Assembly (NCBI RefSeq): GCF_004564135.1
Contig: NZ_CP038255.1
Span: 2,529,501-2,593,500, forward strand
DNA: 64,000 nt
Direction of reading: 5' to 3'
Source of the DNA: Terasakiella sp. SH-1
Lineage (GTDB): Bacteria > Pseudomonadota > Alphaproteobacteria > Rhodospirillales > Terasakiellaceae
This document shows positions 1-7,827 of the stretch, piece by piece. The notes beneath the pieces were generated by a model. The model did no database searches and was not told the DNA's origin. It saw nothing but the letters and a program-made list of their open reading frames with translations. A program made the position numbers and the translations under genes. Position 1 is the first letter of the stretch. Every line of letters begins with the position of its first letter.

Positions 1-2
1 AG

Positions 3-653
3 GCCGTCACTCCCGATATTTTGATGAAACAGGGGTTAAAAGGCAAATGGCTGGTGGAACTCAACAGTGAGAACTTGCCCAAAGTGCTGGTTGATAACTC
101 CTATTATGCCGAAGTGAACCAGCTGGGGCTGGATAAGGATTCCAAACATTATATCTCAGAATGTTTTCAAAATGCCAACTGGCTGGTCAAATCCCTTCAT
201 CAGCGCGCGACCACCATTTTAAAAGTCTCCACCGAAATTGTGCGCCAGCAGGATATGTTCTTTAAAAAGGGTGTGGAATACCTCAAACCTATTGTTCTGC
301 GTGATATTGCCGATGCGGTAGAAATGCATGAAAGTACGGTTTCACGCGTGACGTCCAATAAATATATCGCCACACCACGTGGGATTTTTGAGCTGAAATA
401 TTTCTTTACCTCCGCCATCAACAGTTCAGAAGGCGGTGACGCCCATTCTGCGGAATCGGTCAAATTCAAGATCAAGCGCCTGATTGATGAAGAAGATCCA
501 AAGAAAATCCTGTCAGATGACAAGCTGGTTCAGCTCTTAAAAAATGAAGGTATCGACATTGCACGTCGAACCGTGGCAAAATACCGTGAAGCCTTGGGGA
601 TTGCATCTTCTGTACAAAGGAGGCGGGAGAAAAAGGCTTTGTTAGGAAAGTAA
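3..653 (+). CDS. rpoN: RNA polymerase sigma-54 factor, 3' part
   Basis: The gene runs in from the left edge, so the 5' part (region I and most of the core-binding domain) is missing. The frame is open from base 3 and begins AVTPDI, matching the TPDI/V segment of the sigma-54 family. About 216 residues remain. They hold the end of the core-binding region, a helix-turn-helix around MHESTVSRVTSNKYI, and the C-terminal RpoN box ARRTVAKYREALGI, which contacts the -24 promoter element. It directs core RNA polymerase to nitrogen- and motility-type promoters that need an enhancer-binding ATPase. hpf and ptsN follow on the same strand, the usual rpoN cluster of proteobacteria. Confidence 0.95.
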   Translation, partial: AVTPDILMKQGLKGKWLVELNSENLPKVLVDNSYYAEVNQLGLDKDSKHYISECFQNANWLVKSLHQRATTILKVSTEIVRQQDMFFKKGVEYLKPIVLRDIADAVEMHESTVSRVTSNKYIATPRGIFELKYFFTSAINSSEGGDAHSAESVKFKIKRLIDEEDPKKILSDDKLVQLLKNEGIDIARRTVAKYREALGIASSVQRRREKKALLGK

Positions 654-735
654 ATTGAAATCGCCAAACGCTTTTCCCACATATTCATGATGAACATCAA
701 ATTGGAGGGAAAGTGATTGGCATATATTAAGACTA

Positions 736-764
736 TTGACAGATAGGGACACTGCCACTAAGTT
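736..764 (+). promoter_or_regulatory. Candidate sigma70 promoter upstream of hpf
   Basis: TTGACA (736-741), a 17-nt spacer and TAAGTT (759-764) lie in the 227-base gap between rpoN and hpf, about 115 bases before the hpf start. The -35 is a consensus match and the -10 is weak. No other convincing element is visible in this gap. Confidence 0.4.
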
Positions 765-880
765 CCCGGCCTTCGCGTATGAAGTTAACGCTTCGTTAAG
801 AAAACGTATCACGTTTGAAAGATTGAGACGCTTGCAGGGCCGGATAGAAAATTGGCTATAATCAAGCAGGAACTTCTATT

Positions 881-1444
881 ATGAGAATTGCGGTACAAGG
901 AAAACAAATGGACGTTGGCGACAGCCTGCGTACCCATATCGAAGACACGCTGAAAACAAATACTGAAAAGTATTTTGATAAAGCCGTTGAAGGCACAGCG
1001 ACCGTTTCCAAGGACAAGCACCAATTTAAATCCGACATCACCGTCCATGTCGGCAAAGAAATTCGCGTTCAAGGCCGTGGTATGGCAACAGATGCCTATG
1101 CTGCTGTTGATGAAAGCATTGAACGTATCTCAAAACAATTGCGTCGCTATAAGCGTCGCCTGCGCGATCATCACCGCGAGCAAGACCGCGTCAGTGTCGA
1201 AGCCGTACCTTATACGGTCTTTGACGGCCATGAAGCCGAAATTGCGGAAGAAGCCGCAGGTCCAGCCATTGTGGCCGAAGTCGATAAGGAAATCCAGAAA
1301 CTGGCGGTATCAGATGCCGTTATGCGGATGGATTTGGCCGATTTGCCTGTTCTGGTCTTCAGAAATAGTGCAAATGGCAACGTAAATGTGGTATACCGTC
1401 GTGATGACGGCAATATCGGCTGGATTGATCCAACAGGCGCTTAA
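881..1444 (+). CDS. hpf: Long-form ribosome hibernation promoting factor
   Basis: Protein of 187 residues. The N-terminal ~100 residues form the S30AE/HPF fold (MRIAVQGKQMDVGDSLRTHIE, then a basic helix QLRRYKRRLRDHHRE). The C-terminal ~55 residues carry the dimerisation domain of long HPF (DLPVLVFRNSANGNVNVVYRR). Long HPF binds the small subunit in stationary phase and joins two 70S ribosomes into inactive 100S particles, protecting them. The start has an AGGAA ribosome binding site. It lies between rpoN and ptsN, the standard position of this gene. Confidence 0.95.
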   Translation: MRIAVQGKQMDVGDSLRTHIEDTLKTNTEKYFDKAVEGTATVSKDKHQFKSDITVHVGKEIRVQGRGMATDAYAAVDESIERISKQLRRYKRRLRDHHREQDRVSVEAVPYTVFDGHEAEIAEEAAGPAIVAEVDKEIQKLAVSDAVMRMDLADLPVLVFRNSANGNVNVVYRRDDGNIGWIDPTGA

Positions 1445-1491
1445 TGTTACGCGGCCATCGTTTTTAGAAACCGGAAAATATTATTAGACCA

Positions 1492-1959
1492 ATGGAAATC
1501 TCAGATATTCTAACACCGGAACGTGTTGTAGCAGGCTTGCGTGCGACCAGCAAAAAGCAGGCTTTGCAAGAATTGGCACGTCACGCAAGTGAAGTAACCG
1601 GCCTGAATGAACGTGCGATCTTCGACGTCTTGCTGGAGCGTGAGCGCCTCGGCACTACAGGTGTGGGCAGTGGCATTGCTATCCCACATGGCAAACTCAA
1701 TGAGCTGGATGGCCTTTATGGCTTGTTTGCCCGCATTGAAAAGCCCGTTGATTTTGATTCCATTGACGATGACCCGGTTGATCTGGTCTTCCTCTTGCTG
1801 GCACCTGAGGGGGCTGGTGCGGACCACCTAAAAGCTTTGGCCCGTGTTTCCCGCCTGTTGCGTGACGATAGTGTGTGTGAAAAACTTCGTGGTTCAGACA
1901 CCAACGAAGCGCTCTATTCCATCCTGACGGAACAAGGTGAAAACCATCAGGCTGCTTGA
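1492..1959 (+). CDS. ptsN: Nitrogen-regulatory PTS protein EIIA(Ntr)
   Basis: 155 residues, the full length of the family. It has the PTS EIIA type-2 fold with the phosphorylated histidine in GIAIPHGK (His66). EIIA(Ntr) takes phosphate from PtsP/NPr and does not import sugar; its phosphorylation state tunes nitrogen, potassium and stress regulators. It lies 48 bases after hpf and is probably cotranscribed with it. A strong terminator follows at 1985-2020. Confidence 0.95.
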   Translation: MEISDILTPERVVAGLRATSKKQALQELARHASEVTGLNERAIFDVLLERERLGTTGVGSGIAIPHGKLNELDGLYGLFARIEKPVDFDSIDDDPVDLVFLLLAPEGAGADHLKALARVSRLLRDDSVCEKLRGSDTNEALYSILTEQGENHQAA

Positions 1960-1984
1960 CGCCTAGTCAAAAGCGACTAAATAC

Positions 1985-2020
1985 AAAACCGTCCCAATCT
2001 TTTGGGGCGGTTTTTCGTTT
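1985..2020 (+). terminator. Rho-independent terminator after ptsN
   Basis: The stem AAACCGTCCCA / TTGGGGCGGTTT is followed by a T-rich run. It closes the rpoN-hpf-ptsN unit. Confidence 0.85.
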
Positions 2021-2038
2021 TGATAAGAAAGTAATCAT

Positions 2039-3199
2039 ATGGCTGATACAGTTGAGCTGGAAAAAGCTATAAAGCTCGTTGCACGCTATCAGAAACTCTA
2101 TTTCGATCAATTCAGCCTTGATCCTGCAAAATATGGTCGCCCTTCTTCTGAAGAGGTTGAGACCCCATTAGGCCATTTTTTCAAAGAGGTTCTCTATCCT
2201 CATTTTACAATTGAAGAGACGGTTGACCTTTACAAAGAAGCAATTGCAGATCATCAACACAGCCATATTGGTACACGCTACGACCCTCCCCTTTTATGTA
2301 ATATAATATCTCAATTGGTGGGCCAGTTAGAACAAGCAATTGCTCAATCCACGGCCTTACCCAAAACAAAACTCTTTTTTGCCACCCTGCCAACCGGGCA
2401 AATTCAGGGAAAGGTGATCCCCCCACAAGATAGTTCCTATCATTGTGTCATTTTAGAAACCGGCCTCTTTCGTTTTGCAGAAGGTATTTCCAAATTACTT
2501 CTCCTCTCTTTCCCTGAGGCAACAACAGAGAGTAATATTGGCTGCTTACATCTAGATGAGGCTTACGTCAGATCCCATATCCTCAAAAATGCCCAATTAT
2601 TATGCCCAAATTTTTCATCTTTCATCGGCACATATATTTCTGAGGGTATACCTCACTTTGGGACAGACCTCCCCCATCCGCCAACAGATTTATACCTCCC
2701 CCTGTTAACAAGTCTGGAGCTTTTTGTTCTTGCCCATGAATATGGACATACGATTGCTCCATCTCAGCCTTCTTCTTTAACGACTCAACAGAAGGCCGAA
2801 TTTAAACGACAGGAAGAATTTGATGCCGATATAATTGGGTTAGACCTCACAATGCACGCGCTAAACAATGGATCATATGACCCTGTTTTTGCGCTTGCTG
2901 GTGCTGAACTCTTTTTTGTGCTGGATGATTTCATCAAAGAGGCTAAACACATCATAAAACATGGAAGCGAACGCCCACAAAGCGGCGGAAGCACCCACCC
3001 CCTTTCCTCAGAACGCCGGGAAGCCTTACGCACCCATCTCAGTACATCTCTTTCGTCAACAGAATATCACAGGATCGAGCAGACCAGCACGAACCTTGTA
3101 AAGGCCCTGAATATCTATTGGGAAATCAACAAAGGTTTCTTTTTTGAAATGCATCACCAAGGTATCGAAATCTACAAACCATGGGACCCAGATGCTTAA
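2039..3199 (+). CDS. Putative zinc metallopeptidase-like protein (HExxH)
   Basis: 386 residues, no signal peptide or membrane segment, so presumably cytoplasmic. The family is not recognised as a whole. Residues 231-240 read LAHEYGHTIA, an HExxH zinc motif (His233, Glu234, His237), followed 22 residues later by EEFDADIIGL. An E-x-x-x-D arrangement after HExxH is how gluzincin (M48/M1-like) peptidases supply the third ligand. A THPLSSERR segment near residue 320 also recalls M48 enzymes. The first 200 residues show no motif I know. The gene stands alone after the ptsN terminator. Peptidase activity is inferred from the motif only. Confidence 0.6.
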   Translation: MADTVELEKAIKLVARYQKLYFDQFSLDPAKYGRPSSEEVETPLGHFFKEVLYPHFTIEETVDLYKEAIADHQHSHIGTRYDPPLLCNIISQLVGQLEQAIAQSTALPKTKLFFATLPTGQIQGKVIPPQDSSYHCVILETGLFRFAEGISKLLLLSFPEATTESNIGCLHLDEAYVRSHILKNAQLLCPNFSSFIGTYISEGIPHFGTDLPHPPTDLYLPLLTSLELFVLAHEYGHTIAPSQPSSLTTQQKAEFKRQEEFDADIIGLDLTMHALNNGSYDPVFALAGAELFFVLDDFIKEAKHIIKHGSERPQSGGSTHPLSSERREALRTHLSTSLSSTEYHRIEQTSTNLVKALNIYWEINKGFFFEMHHQGIEIYKPWDPDA

Positions 3200-3203
3200 A
3201 GCA

Positions 3204-3231
3204 TTGACGCCCTTTACCTTCCGGCTATATC
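3204..3231 (+). promoter_or_regulatory. Candidate sigma70 promoter for bolA-rarD
   Basis: TTGACG (3204-3209), a 16-nt spacer and TATATC (3226-3231) lie 40 bases before the bolA start. A clear AGGAG ribosome binding site follows. Confidence 0.45.
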
Positions 3232-3270
3232 CTAGAACAGAAGCAATAAATAAAAACAGGAGAGACCACC

Positions 3271-3504
3271 ATGGCTATGGAAGCACACGAAATCGAAAGC
3301 ATGATCCGTGAGGCCCTGCCAGATGCAGAAATCCGGATTGAAGACCTGCGTGGTGACGGTGATCATTATGCCGCTTATGTGATCTCCCCCTCCTTTGAAG
3401 GAAAAAGTCGGGTTCAACAACACCAAATGATCTATGCAGCCCTTCAAGGAAAGATGGGTGGCGACCTGCATGCTCTGGCCCTGCAAACCAGCACGCCGGA
3501 ATAA
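3271..3504 (+). CDS. BolA-family protein
   Basis: 77 residues, the typical length of small BolA proteins (IbaG/BolA2-like). MIREALPDAEIRIEDLRGDGDHYAAYVISPSFEGKSRVQQHQMIYAAL covers the whole class-II KH-like fold; the conserved segment SRVQQHQMIYAAL contains the invariant histidine that ligates the [2Fe-2S] cluster shared with a CGFS glutaredoxin. A CGFS glutaredoxin gene (4477-4812) lies one gene downstream, which supports a joint role in iron-sulfur handling. RBS AGGAG. rarD begins on the base after the stop. Confidence 0.92.
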   Translation: MAMEAHEIESMIREALPDAEIRIEDLRGDGDHYAAYVISPSFEGKSRVQQHQMIYAALQGKMGGDLHALALQTSTPE

Positions 3505-4416
3505 GTGAGTATTCCCCCCGCACACAACAGCCTGCTTTTACCGGTCAGCAGTGCAATTGCAGCCTATATTATGTGGGGGGCCTTCGGTCTTTATTTTAAA
3601 GCTCTTGATCAGGTTTCCGCTCTGGAAATCCTGTGCCACCGGATTGTCTGGTCCGTTTTCTTTCTGGCCCTGATCATGACCTTCACGAAACGTTGGTCGC
3701 CCACCTTTACGATCCTGCGTGATATCAAAACAGTCTCCCTTTATGCGCTGAGTGCCTTGTTGATCTCCATAAACTGGGGTGTTTATATTTTTGCTGTGAT
3801 CTCAGGTCAGGCTCTGGAAGGCAGCATGGGTTATTTCATGATGCCTTTGGTTGCTGTTGCCCTAGGTGCTGTATTTTTCGCAGAACGTTTCTCCCGCATG
3901 CAAGCCCTTGCCATTGGACTGGCGGCTTGTGGGGTTCTCTATCAAATCATCGGATATGGCCAATTCCCGTGGATTGCCCTGACCTTGGCCCTGTCCTTTG
4001 GCTTTTACGGCATGTTGCGAAAAAAGGCCCCGGCAGATGCCATCGTCAGCCTGTTCATTGAAACCCTGCTGATTGCCCCAATCGCCCTTGCCTATCTCAG
4101 CTATCAGGCACAATTGGGTCAGGTCAGCTTCCTGAATGCCTCCATAGAAGTTCAAGCTTTAATGATGCTGGCTGGTCCCATTACAGCCATCCCCCTGATC
4201 TTGTTTGCCTTTGGTGCCCGACAATTGCGCTATTCAACGGTTGGGCTGTTGCAATATATTAATCCGACCTGCCAGTTTCTGCTTGCGGTCTTTATTTTTA
4301 TGGAACCTTTCAGCACACATAATCTGATTACCTTTGGTTTTATTTGGTCTGGACTCATCCTATATAGCGCGGGAACAATCCGACAATCACGACGCCAAAA
4401 AGCTGCGCTATCTTGA
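3505..4416 (+). CDS. rarD: RarD-type EamA transporter
   Basis: 303 residues with about ten hydrophobic helices in two EamA halves. The N-terminus (AAYIMWGAFGLYFKALDQVSALEILCHRIVWS) is the RarD signature. The substrate is unknown; homologs are annotated as chloramphenicol-sensitive proteins. It starts with GTG directly after the bolA stop, so its translation probably depends on bolA. It separates bolA from its likely partner grxD, and the grxD -35 overlaps its stop codon. Confidence 0.88.
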   Translation: MSIPPAHNSLLLPVSSAIAAYIMWGAFGLYFKALDQVSALEILCHRIVWSVFFLALIMTFTKRWSPTFTILRDIKTVSLYALSALLISINWGVYIFAVISGQALEGSMGYFMMPLVAVALGAVFFAERFSRMQALAIGLAACGVLYQIIGYGQFPWIALTLALSFGFYGMLRKKAPADAIVSLFIETLLIAPIALAYLSYQAQLGQVSFLNASIEVQALMMLAGPITAIPLILFAFGARQLRYSTVGLLQYINPTCQFLLAVFIFMEPFSTHNLITFGFIWSGLILYSAGTIRQSRRQKAALS

Positions 4417-4441
4417 CAAAAGCCCTAAATCCCGCCATATC
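4413..4441 (+). promoter_or_regulatory. Candidate promoter for grxD
   Basis: Consensus TTGACA (4413-4418) overlaps the rarD stop. A 17-nt spacer and CATATC (4436-4441) follow, 36 bases before the grxD start. Confidence 0.45.
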
Positions 4442-4476
4442 CGTATGCAGACATATTTGAGAAGGATTCTAAAGTC

Positions 4477-4812
4477 ATGAGTGACAACCCGGTTTTTGAA
4501 CGTATCGAACAAGACATCGCTGATAATTCTGTCCTGCTGTATATGAAAGGCTCACCGATGTTTCCACAATGCGGTTTCTCCGCCGCTGTTGTGCAAGTCC
4601 TGACGCATATCGGTGTAAAGTTCAAAGGTGTTGATGTTCTGACTGATCCGGAAATCCGCGAAGGAATCAAACAATTCTCAAACTGGCCTACAATCCCACA
4701 ACTTTATGTCAAAGGCGAATTTGTTGGTGGCTGTGATATCGTGCGCGAAATGTTCGATAACGGCGAACTGGCCCAGCTTCTGAAAGACAAGGGTATTGAG
4801 ACTGCTGCTTAA
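4477..4812 (+). CDS. grxD: Monothiol glutaredoxin, CGFS type
   Basis: 111 residues, a single thioredoxin-fold domain. The active site is [10 protein letters not shown] with Cys32 and no second cysteine, defining the CGFS class. WPTIPQLY and GGCDIV are the glutathione-binding segments. These proteins bind a [2Fe-2S] cluster with glutathione and pass it to apo-proteins, often as a complex with BolA; a BolA gene lies 1 kb upstream. RBS AAGGA. A hairpin terminator follows. Confidence 0.95.
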   Translation: MSDNPVFERIEQDIADNSVLLYMKGSPMFPQCGFSAAVVQVLTHIGVKFKGVDVLTDPEIREGIKQFSNWPTIPQLYVKGEFVGGCDIVREMFDNGELAQLLKDKGIETAA

Positions 4813-4837
4813 ACGGCTCTGCCTTATCCTGTTTGTA

Positions 4838-4867
4838 AAAGCCTCCTGATTTTAGGGGGCTTTTTTC
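4838..4867. terminator. Terminator between convergent grxD and HD-GYP genes
   Basis: AAGCCTCCT pairs with AGGGGGCTT, followed by TTTTTT on the plus strand. The downstream edge touches the stop codon of the convergent gene at 4866. Confidence 0.75.
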
Positions 4868-6125
4868 ATTCGCCTTCCCGAATGGCGATTGTATAAAGCT
4901 CATCCTTATTGGCCGTGATGAACTTGTAAAGATCAGGGTCCAGCTCCCCCGCAGCAATCATTTTATCCATAATGGCCAAGACCTCATCCACTTTTAAACG
5001 ATCACGATAAGGGCGTTTCTGACACAGGGCCTGAAAAATATCTGCGAGGGCCAAAATGCGTGTCGGCATGTCGATCCGCTCCCCTGACCAACCATAAGGA
5101 TAGCCTGACCCATTCAATTTTTCATGATGTTCAGACGCCCATTTACCAATCGGTGTATTGGGGAAAATCGCATTTAAAACACGCTTGCTATCCATTGGGT
5201 GTCGCCGCATTTGAGCCAGCTCATATTGAGAAAGCCCAGCTGGCTTTTCCAGAATTTCATCGGGGGTACGCAATTTACCAACATCGTGTAACAATCCCGC
5301 GACCCGCAATGTGCGGCGCTCTTTTTCACCAAAACCGACAAACCCTGAAATCACATAGGCCAAATCCGCAACCCGTAAACTGTGATAATGGGTAAAAGGG
5401 CTTTTGGCATCGACAATCTGGGAAATTAATTCCCCAAGGGACTCGATTTCATCAAAGCGCAGACTGATCCGATGATCGCTGAATGAAAGTGTTTCAAAAA
5501 TTGCCTCATCAAGAAACTCATCCTGTAGTTCCAACCAGAAGCTATCTTTCTGAACCGCTTCACAGGCTGCATTGAACAAGGTTTCGCTAAATAATGTCCC
5601 AACAAATGGTTTCAATTGGGCCAAAATATCATCGCGATTTAACAGGGCTTCATAATGCGGGTTATTCAACAGGAAAATACTATAAGCCACATCCAGACGA
5701 TCAGCCAGAAAGACCAGATTGGCATGTTCCCTGACCCGATTATCCAAATCGTGAGGTAATTCTGACCAGCGGGTATGATGATAGCGAACGGCTTGTCCAT
5801 AAGCAGCAAAAGGAGGGAAACTGTTTAAGAAAAACTCACCACGTACACAGTGGTCTTCCGCCCCATCCCATTCCATCTCATCAACCAGCTTTTGATGAAG
5901 GGCTGTTGAAGACACCCCACAATCATGCAACATCCCGGCTAATAAAATGAAATGACGACGATCTCTGTCCCAGCCAAGACAGTGGGCAATACGGTGGCAA
6001 ATCAACCCAACACGGCGCCCATGACTGTGGTCATCAATCCCAACGTAATCCAGCGCCTTGGTCACTGTATGCGCCGCACGTCCCAAATCTATATCAAACC
6101 CGTTGAATTCTTTTAGATTTACCAT
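4866..6125 (-). CDS. Tandem HD / HD-GYP phosphohydrolase, putative c-di-GMP phosphodiesterase
   Basis: 419 residues. The N-terminal half carries an HD-like segment (LLAGMLHDCGVSS, about residues 61-73). The C-terminal half is a HD-GYP domain: HDVGKL (His280-Asp281), RRHP, SEHHEKLNGSGYP (about 331-342) and ALADIFQALCQKRPYR. HD-GYP enzymes hydrolyse cyclic di-GMP with a bi- or trinuclear metal site. The usual DG before GYP is NGS here. There is no receiver domain or membrane segment, so the input is unclear; the N-terminal HD may be regulatory. It is monocistronic and convergent with grxD. Confidence 0.85.
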   Translation of the reverse strand: MVNLKEFNGFDIDLGRAAHTVTKALDYVGIDDHSHGRRVGLICHRIAHCLGWDRDRRHFILLAGMLHDCGVSSTALHQKLVDEMEWDGAEDHCVRGEFFLNSFPPFAAYGQAVRYHHTRWSELPHDLDNRVREHANLVFLADRLDVAYSIFLLNNPHYEALLNRDDILAQLKPFVGTLFSETLFNAACEAVQKDSFWLELQDEFLDEAIFETLSFSDHRISLRFDEIESLGELISQIVDAKSPFTHYHSLRVADLAYVISGFVGFGEKERRTLRVAGLLHDVGKLRTPDEILEKPAGLSQYELAQMRRHPMDSKRVLNAIFPNTPIGKWASEHHEKLNGSGYPYGWSGERIDMPTRILALADIFQALCQKRPYRDRLKVDEVLAIMDKMIAAGELDPDLYKFITANKDELYTIAIREGE

Positions 6126-6245
6126 CTTATAGTTTTTCTAATTTCACCTATCCCTGATTGAATATAGACAAAAAAGAACAAAAAGACTTAAACTTTTTTC
6201 GAATTTTACAGAGTTTTTCATGTATTTGAGAAACACGACATATAA

Positions 6246-6277
6246 AAAAACGCCCAGTCCAAGGACTGAGCGTTTTT
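6246..6277 (-). terminator. Leftward rho-independent terminator
   Basis: On the minus strand AAAACGCTCAGTCC pairs with GGACTGGGCGTTTT (one G-T pair), followed by seven T. It may be the original rpsD terminator, displaced by the insertion suggested by the duplicated rpsD end next to it. Confidence 0.75.
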
Positions 6278-6299
6278 CGTTTGGTTTCGTCTCGTAAAA

Positions 6300-6313
6300 A
6301 TTAACGAGAGTAA
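6300..6313. repeat. 14-bp duplicate of the rpsD 3' end
   Basis: ATTAACGAGAGTAA is identical to 7072-7085, which is the stop codon and last codons of rpsD. The two copies are direct repeats 772 bases apart. Confidence 0.6.
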
Positions 6314-6474
6314 AATCCACACAACAAACAGCACGCTGTAACTACGTTTCTTTCAAGCTACCCAGCCAAACGTGTCTAACTATTGTTCGTCATCATCCAA
6401 GCTTTATAAACACTAAAACTACATTTCCTGTAATTTTACTATCAGCTGTTGCTGGCTACTGTGAAGACACAGTT

Positions 6475-6506
6475 AAAACGACAGTTTTGTATTAGTGTCG
6501 TTTTTA
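6475..6506 (-). terminator. Weak hairpin downstream of the 6518-6940 gene
   Basis: The arms AAAACGACA and TGTCGTTTT face each other across a 12-nt loop, just after the stop of the leftward gene. There is only a short T-run on the minus strand. Confidence 0.4.
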
Positions 6507-6517
6507 CATCCATTACT

Positions 6518-6940
6518 TTATTGTTTGGCTTGGCAGCCTTCCAACCACTCAATCGCCTCTTGTTCATCTCCAACAACATTAAATATCACGTTGGAGTTTT
6601 TCGTCATTGATTTAATACTTTCAGCTAAGCCCATAAGCTCTGCATCCTTACCAACAATGATAGCATTGTTGTACTGAACATTGCCAGTTTCCACACTATC
6701 AACTAATGCGGCAAATTCAGTCCAGTCTATAGCAAGCAAACAAGCTCTGCCTGCGTCTCCCCAATCCGTAATAATATTACAAGTTTCACAATCTTTAATG
6801 TGGAGAGCAGAAACAACAGATTTTACGACCTCTTCAAAACTAATCTCGCCTGTATATTTTTCATAAAAGCATGAAACTCCATTTTGCAGAATTTTTTCCT
6901 CAATACAAATGCCCACTACAAACCAGCTCCCGCCTAGCAC
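6518..6940 (-). CDS. Hypothetical protein, SpoIIAA/STAS-like
   Basis: 140 residues at most. The pattern FYEKYTGEISFEEVVKSV...TDWGDA...AIDWTEFAALVDS ... EQEAIEWLEG resembles small single-domain SpoIIAA-like (STAS/CRAL-TRIO) proteins of Alphaproteobacteria, which end in a similar EAxxWL motif; this is a pattern judgement. The start is uncertain: the only long option is GTG at 6940 with no visible ribosome binding site, so the gene may have lost its original start. It is AT-rich and lies between the two copies of the rpsD 3' end, which suggests a small acquired segment. Confidence 0.5.
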   Translation of the reverse strand: MLGGSWFVVGICIEEKILQNGVSCFYEKYTGEISFEEVVKSVVSALHIKDCETCNIITDWGDAGRACLLAIDWTEFAALVDSVETGNVQYNNAIIVGKDAELMGLAESIKSMTKNSNVIFNVVGDEQEAIEWLEGCQAKQ

Positions 6941-6985
6941 TCTATAAATTCAACTTATCGTACAAATAATATGCCCAAATTAAAA

Positions 6986-7026
6986 TACAAAAAAGCTGCT
7001 GCACAATAAAGTGCAACAGCCTTTTG
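6986..7026 (-). terminator. Terminator downstream of rpsD
   Basis: On the minus strand AAGGCTGTTGCAC pairs with GTGCAGCAGCTTT, followed by a T-run. It is 47 bases after the rpsD stop. Confidence 0.8.
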
Positions 7027-7071
7027 TATTCTGTGCAACTCCCTGCATAACGCTGGGAATTGATACTGAAT

Positions 7072-7085
7072 ATTAACGAGAGTAA
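7072..7085. repeat. rpsD 3' end, second copy at 6300-6313
   Basis: ATTAACGAGAGTAA covers the stop and the last codons (YSR) of rpsD. Duplication of a conserved gene's 3' end is the usual mark left by integrases that recombine into gene ends. Confidence 0.55.
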
Positions 7086-7687
7086 TATTCGATAACCAGG
7101 TTCGGTTCCATTTGAACCGGGTATGGCACGTCTTCCAGCTTCGGTACGCGGATGAACTTGCCAACCATTTTCTTGTGATCAACTTCGACATATTCCGGCA
7201 CATCGCGCTCACCAGAGGCGATCGCTTCCAGAACCATCGGAATTTCGCGAGATTTCGCGATAACTTCAACTGTGTCGCCTTCTTTAACCAAGTAAGAAGA
7301 AATTGTTACTTTCTTACCGTTAACCAGAACGTGACCGTGGCTTACGAACTGGCGTGCAGCAAACATAGTTGGTACGAATTTCATGCGGTAAACAACAGCA
7401 TCAAGGCGTGTTTCCAGAATACCGATCAGGTTTTCGCCTGTATCACCAACGCGACGAACAGCTTCTTTGTAATAACGACGGAACTGTTTCTCAGAGATGT
7501 TCGCATAGTAGCCTTTCAGCTTCTGCTTACCCATGAGCTGCAGACCGAAGTCAGACACTTTACGGCGACGCTGGCCGTGCTGACCTGGACGGGAATCGCG
7601 GCGGTTGATCGGAGATTTTGCGCGGCCCCACAGGTTTACACCGAGGCGACGGTCAATTTTATATTTAGCGGCAATACGCTTAGACAT
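7073..7687 (-). CDS. rpsD: 30S ribosomal protein S4
   Basis: 204 residues, full length. It starts [21 protein letters not shown] and contains the S4 RNA-binding domain ([34 protein letters not shown], about 94-127). S4 is a primary binder of 16S rRNA that nucleates 30S body assembly; in many bacteria it also represses its own translation. It stands alone here, away from the alpha operon, as in most Alphaproteobacteria. Confidence 0.98.
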   Translation of the reverse strand: MSKRIAAKYKIDRRLGVNLWGRAKSPINRRDSRPGQHGQRRRKVSDFGLQLMGKQKLKGYYANISEKQFRRYYKEAVRRVGDTGENLIGILETRLDAVVYRMKFVPTMFAARQFVSHGHVLVNGKKVTISSYLVKEGDTVEVIAKSREIPMVLEAIASGERDVPEYVEVDHKKMVGKFIRVPKLEDVPYPVQMEPNLVIEYYSR

Positions 7688-7776
7688 AGGTTAAATCCTT
7701 CTTTTATAACCATTTTTCTTGTCCCGGTAGGCCGCAAGCGGCGTGATTAAAATAATCAACGTTCCCGGAAATTGAT

Positions 7777-7807
7777 AAGGCGCGAAATATATAGATTTCC
7801 GCGCCTT
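7777..7807 (-). terminator. Hairpin between the 7828-8376 gene and rpsD
   Basis: AAGGCGCGGAAA and TTTCGCGCCTT pair on the minus strand. The T-run is poor, so it may be an inefficient terminator for the upstream phage-like gene. Confidence 0.4.
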
Positions 7808-7827
7808 TGTCAAAGGGATTCTAGTAC

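Larger units (their letters stand above)
6126..6517. other. Gene-free stretch with two terminator hairpins
   Basis: 392 bases without a credible gene. It contains a strong leftward terminator (6246-6277), a weaker hairpin (6475-6506) and, at 6300-6313, a 14-base duplicate of the rpsD 3' end. The rest is AT-rich with no recognised element. Confidence 0.6.

Noticed and set aside
7112-7750. Long plus-strand frame over rpsD (212 codons)
   Set aside because: It is the antisense shadow of rpsD; the translation is rich in Phe/Asn/Cys with no domain, and rpsD is certain.
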